Source: CAYVQB01 sp964453985 (GTDB lineage: Bacteria; Babelota; Babeliae; Babelales; UASB340). From it: a stretch of 8,836 nucleotides of DNA. Positions 7,068 to 8,836 of the stretch are shown here, piece after piece. Below the pieces are notes generated by a model. That model saw only the letters and a list, made by a program, of their open reading frames with translations, made no database searches and was not told where the DNA came from. The stretch is from positions 1 to 8,836 of the forward strand of contig CAYVQB010000039.1 in NCBI GenBank assembly GCA_964453985.1, written 5' to 3'. Position 1 is the first letter of the stretch, and every line of letters starts with the position of its first letter. The position numbers were made by a program, and so were the translations under genes.

Positions 7068-7614
7068 AATAGATCCAGATCATATTAAAAATATGATAGA
7101 AAATTTACAACAAGTCAGAGAAGGTAAGGGCCGTTTGTTTTTCTTAGGTGTTGGTGGTGGAGCAGGTAATGCTACTCATGCCGTAAATGATTTTAGAAAA
7201 ATAGCTGGTATTGAGGCTTATAGTCCAACAGATAATGTTTCAGAATTAACAGCCCGTGTAAATGATGATGGTTGGGATTCTTCTTTTGTTAATTGGCTTA
7301 TGGGCTCAAATTTAAAGCCTAATGATGGGGTTTTTGTTTTTAGTGTTGGTGGCGGAAATTTGGAGAAAAATATCAGTGCCAATATAGTGAACGCCTTAAA
7401 GTATAGTAAACAAATTGGTGCAAAGATATTGGGAATAGTAGGAAGAGATGGTGGATATACAGCGCAGGTTGCTGATGCGTGCTTAGTTGTGCCAACCGTG
7501 AATAAAGAAAATATTACTCCTCATACAGAATCTTTTCAGGCTGTTATTTGGCATCTTCTGGTTTGCCATCCAGACATAAAGAAAAATGAAATGAAGTGGG
7601 AAAGTACGAAGTGA
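7015..7614 (+). CDS. gmhA: SIS-domain phosphoheptose isomerase (sedoheptulose 7-phosphate isomerase)
   Basis: A 199-residue single SIS domain. The phosphate loop reads LGVGGGAGNATH (44-55) rather than the CGNGGS.. of classical GmhA. The second half has SVGGGNLEKN, GIVGRDGG and TPHTESFQAVIWHLL (168-182), the typical end of GmhA-like isomerases in heptose clusters. Expected reaction: sedoheptulose 7-phosphate to D-glycero-D-manno-heptose 7-phosphate, the first committed step. Aligned by eye to E. coli GmhA, the metal-site positions H61, E65, Q172 and H180 correspond to H55, D59, E172 and H180 here, so two ligands differ. The ATG at 7015 sits 53 bases before the kinase stop, with a weak AAGGG (7005-7009) upstream. 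The stop overlaps the next GTG (GTGA). Isomerase role is well supported by context; the altered metal site is discussed separately. Confidence 0.83.
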   Translation: MLTFVNQYLDEVKLIVDKIDPDHIKNMIENLQQVREGKGRLFFLGVGGGAGNATHAVNDFRKIAGIEAYSPTDNVSELTARVNDDGWDSSFVNWLMGSNLKPNDGVFVFSVGGGNLEKNISANIVNALKYSKQIGAKILGIVGRDGGYTAQVADACLVVPTVNKENITPHTESFQAVIWHLLVCHPDIKKNEMKWESTK

Positions 7615-8138
7615 AAAAGGCTGTTTTTTTGGATCGTGATGGTACTTTAAATAAAGTTATTTATAGAAATGGTAAGCCGTCTAGTCCTTGGAATTTCGGA
7701 GAGTTTGAATTTTTGGATTCTGTGAAAGAATCTTTGCAAAAATTAAAAGACAAAAATTATATTTTGGTTTTGATTACTAATCAGCCTGATATTGCACGTG
7801 AAAACTTAATGCTTGAAGAATTAAACAAAATCAATACGTTCATTAAGAAAGAATTAGATTTAGATGAGATTTTAATCTGTCCGCATGATAATGAAGATAA
7901 CTGTGGTTGCAGAAAGCCTAAGCCTGGTATGATCTTTTATGCTGCTACCAAATATGATGTAGACATATCTCAATCATTTGTTATTGGCGATAGTCATAAA
8001 GATATGCAAGTTGCTCAAGCTGCAAATTGTCGAGGCATTTTAATAGATGCTAATTATAATAAAAATGTTTCTTGTTTTGATAGAGTAAAAGATATTAAAT
8101 CAGCTATTGAAAGGATATTAAATGTCGATTTTTCTTGA
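7611..8138 (+). CDS. gmhB: HAD-family heptose 1,7-bisphosphate 7-phosphatase
   Basis: A HAD phosphatase of the GmhB/HisB-N type, 175 residues. FLDRDGT (6-12) gives the nucleophile D8 and acid D10, TNQ (56-58) is motif II, K102 in CRKPKPGM is motif III, and IGDSHKD (125-131) is motif IV. C90, H92, C98 and C100 form the structural zinc site seen in this family, here with a short loop between H92 and C98. Expected reaction: removal of the 7-phosphate from heptose 1,7-bisphosphate, leaving heptose 1-phosphate for the nucleotidyltransferase. GTG at 7611 is preferred because it gives the family's usual M-K-K-A-V-F-L-D-R-D-G-T start, overlaps the previous stop as GTGA, and has GGGA (7598-7601) nine bases upstream; GTG 7596 would add five residues. 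Histidinol phosphatase is the alternative but does not fit the neighbours. Confidence 0.85.
   Translation: MKKAVFLDRDGTLNKVIYRNGKPSSPWNFGEFEFLDSVKESLQKLKDKNYILVLITNQPDIARENLMLEELNKINTFIKKELDLDEILICPHDNEDNCGCRKPKPGMIFYAATKYDVDISQSFVIGDSHKDMQVAQAANCRGILIDANYNKNVSCFDRVKDIKSAIERILNVDFS
8111..8115 (+). promoter_or_regulatory. Ribosome binding site for the transaldolase
   Basis: AAGGA six bases before the ATG at 8122, within the end of the phosphatase gene, supports that start despite the 17-base overlap. Confidence 0.6.
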
Positions 8139-8802
8139 TACGGGTAAAATAGAAGAAATAGAAAAGTTCTTAAAATTAGGGATTATTCGTGGGGTTACAA
8201 CTAATCCAACAATACTTATGCAATCTGGTGTAACTGGTGGTAAGGATGAAATAAAAAAAATATTACTAAAAATAGCAAAATTAATAGATCCTTTACCATT
8301 GTCTTTAGAAGTTAATAGTAACGATAAAGATAAGATGATTCAGGAAGCAAAAGAGTTTGCGGGTTGGGCCAATAATATTAATGTAAAGATCCCCATTCAT
8401 GGTCCCAATGGAGAACTAGAAAACTTAGAGGTTGTTCATGAGCTTGAGACAAAACATAATGTGCGTATTAATGTAACGGCTATGATGAGTGCACAACAAT
8501 GCTTCTTGGCTGCGTTGGCTGGTGCTACATATGTATCTTTGTTTGGTGGTCGTGTTAATAATATGGGTTATAATTCCATAGAAGAGGTTGAAAAGTTAAG
8601 AGTTCTTATAGATGACAATAAACTTAAAGCTAAAATTATTATGGGTTCAACCAGAGAAGTGTTAAATATAGTAGAATGGCTTGTTGCTGGCGCGCATATT
8701 GTTACTGCTACTCCAAAGTTGGTAGAAGGTATGATTGTGCATCCATATTCAAAAGAAACCGTAAGAATGTTTTTAGATGATGCAGCAAAACTTCAGTCTT
8801 AG
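8122..8802 (+). CDS. Transaldolase, short TalC/MipB-type subfamily
   Basis: A 226-residue single-domain class I aldolase. D6, the GVTTNPT block (24-30), K89 in VKIP as the Schiff-base lysine, T119, R144 and the serine in IIMGST mark the transaldolase/fructose-6-phosphate aldolase family. An ungapped alignment by eye to E. coli FsaA puts E63 at FsaA Gln59 and F141 at FsaA Tyr131; these are the transaldolase, not the FSA, residues. Expected reaction: reversible transfer of dihydroxyacetone between fructose 6-phosphate/erythrose 4-phosphate and sedoheptulose 7-phosphate/glyceraldehyde 3-phosphate. Overlapping the phosphatase by 17 bases, it is the last complete gene of the heptose set, and could supply the sedoheptulose 7-phosphate used by the isomerase (inference). 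It contains one A8 run (8253-8260). Confidence 0.88.
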   Translation: MSIFLDTGKIEEIEKFLKLGIIRGVTTNPTILMQSGVTGGKDEIKKILLKIAKLIDPLPLSLEVNSNDKDKMIQEAKEFAGWANNINVKIPIHGPNGELENLEVVHELETKHNVRINVTAMMSAQQCFLAALAGATYVSLFGGRVNNMGYNSIEEVEKLRVLIDDNKLKAKIIMGSTREVLNIVEWLVAGAHIVTATPKLVEGMIVHPYSKETVRMFLDDAAKLQS

Positions 8803-8810
8803 CAACTAAA

Positions 8811-8816
8811 GGGGAG
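8811..8816 (+). promoter_or_regulatory. Ribosome binding site for the gene leaving the right edge
   Basis: GGGGAG, preceded by AAA, stands five bases before ATG 8822. This is the strongest Shine-Dalgarno sequence in the window and supports a real downstream gene. Confidence 0.65.
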
Positions 8817-8821
8817 AGTAT

Positions 8822-8836
8822 ATGGAATGCTGCGTA
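8822..8836 (+). CDS. Start of a further gene, cut by the right edge
   Basis: Only five codons (M-E-C-C-V) are visible, so nothing can be said about function. The start is supported by the strong Shine-Dalgarno sequence before it and by the 19-base distance from the transaldolase stop, which suggests the operon continues. Confidence 0.55.

Noticed and set aside
7611..8138. Histidinol phosphatase
   Set aside because: HisB-N shares the motifs and zinc site, but there are no histidine genes nearby and four neighbours are heptose-pathway enzymes.
8122..8802. Fructose-6-phosphate aldolase
   Set aside because: The acid-base position carries glutamate (E63) and the tyrosine position carries phenylalanine (F141), as in transaldolases.
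8803..8821. Terminator or promoter after the transaldolase
   Set aside because: The 19 bases hold a Shine-Dalgarno sequence and no inverted repeat; there is no room for a promoter or hairpin.

Overview
The window is one AT-rich (by eye roughly one third G+C), fully plus-strand, tightly packed gene cluster for surface-glycan synthesis. It starts inside a gene and ends five codons into another, and neighbouring genes overlap or lie at most 19 bases apart. I see no promoter, terminator, RNA gene, insertion sequence or CRISPR array. All three standard stop codons are used, and GTG starts are common, so translation table 11 fits. Three runs of exactly 100 N (2194-2293, 3364-3463, 4822-4921) look like scaffold gaps of unknown true length and suggest a draft or metagenome assembly. 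The organism is a low-GC bacterium that I cannot place in a phylum; nothing seen is diagnostic of a lineage.

Left half (1-4549), glycan assembly. The 3' end of a membrane protein gene is followed by a complete polytopic GT-C-type glycosyltransferase whose C-terminal region is related to it. Then come a family 2 glycosyltransferase (core lost in a gap), a SAM-dependent methyltransferase, and an FAD-dependent, UDP-galactopyranose-mutase-like oxidoreductase whose FAD-binding N-terminus lies in a gap.

Right half (4546-8802), activated heptose supply. A GalE-like SDR epimerase (split by a gap) is followed by a sugar-1-phosphate nucleotidyltransferase (HddC-like), a GHMP sugar kinase (HddA-like), a SIS-domain sedoheptulose-7-phosphate isomerase (GmhA-like), a HAD heptose-bisphosphate phosphatase (GmhB-like) and a transaldolase. 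Together these match the GDP-D-glycero-alpha-D-manno-heptose route: sedoheptulose 7-phosphate, heptose 7-phosphate, heptose 1,7-bisphosphate, heptose 1-phosphate, GDP-heptose. The epimerase could then modify the nucleotide sugar, and the transaldolase could make the sedoheptulose 7-phosphate precursor.

Taken together, the right half would make a heptose donor and the left half would transfer, methylate or otherwise modify glycan residues at the membrane. The most noteworthy points are the transaldolase inside the heptose operon, the altered metal-site residues of the isomerase, the long gene overlaps at two junctions, and the related tandem membrane-protein C-termini. I did not find a wholly new type of system.
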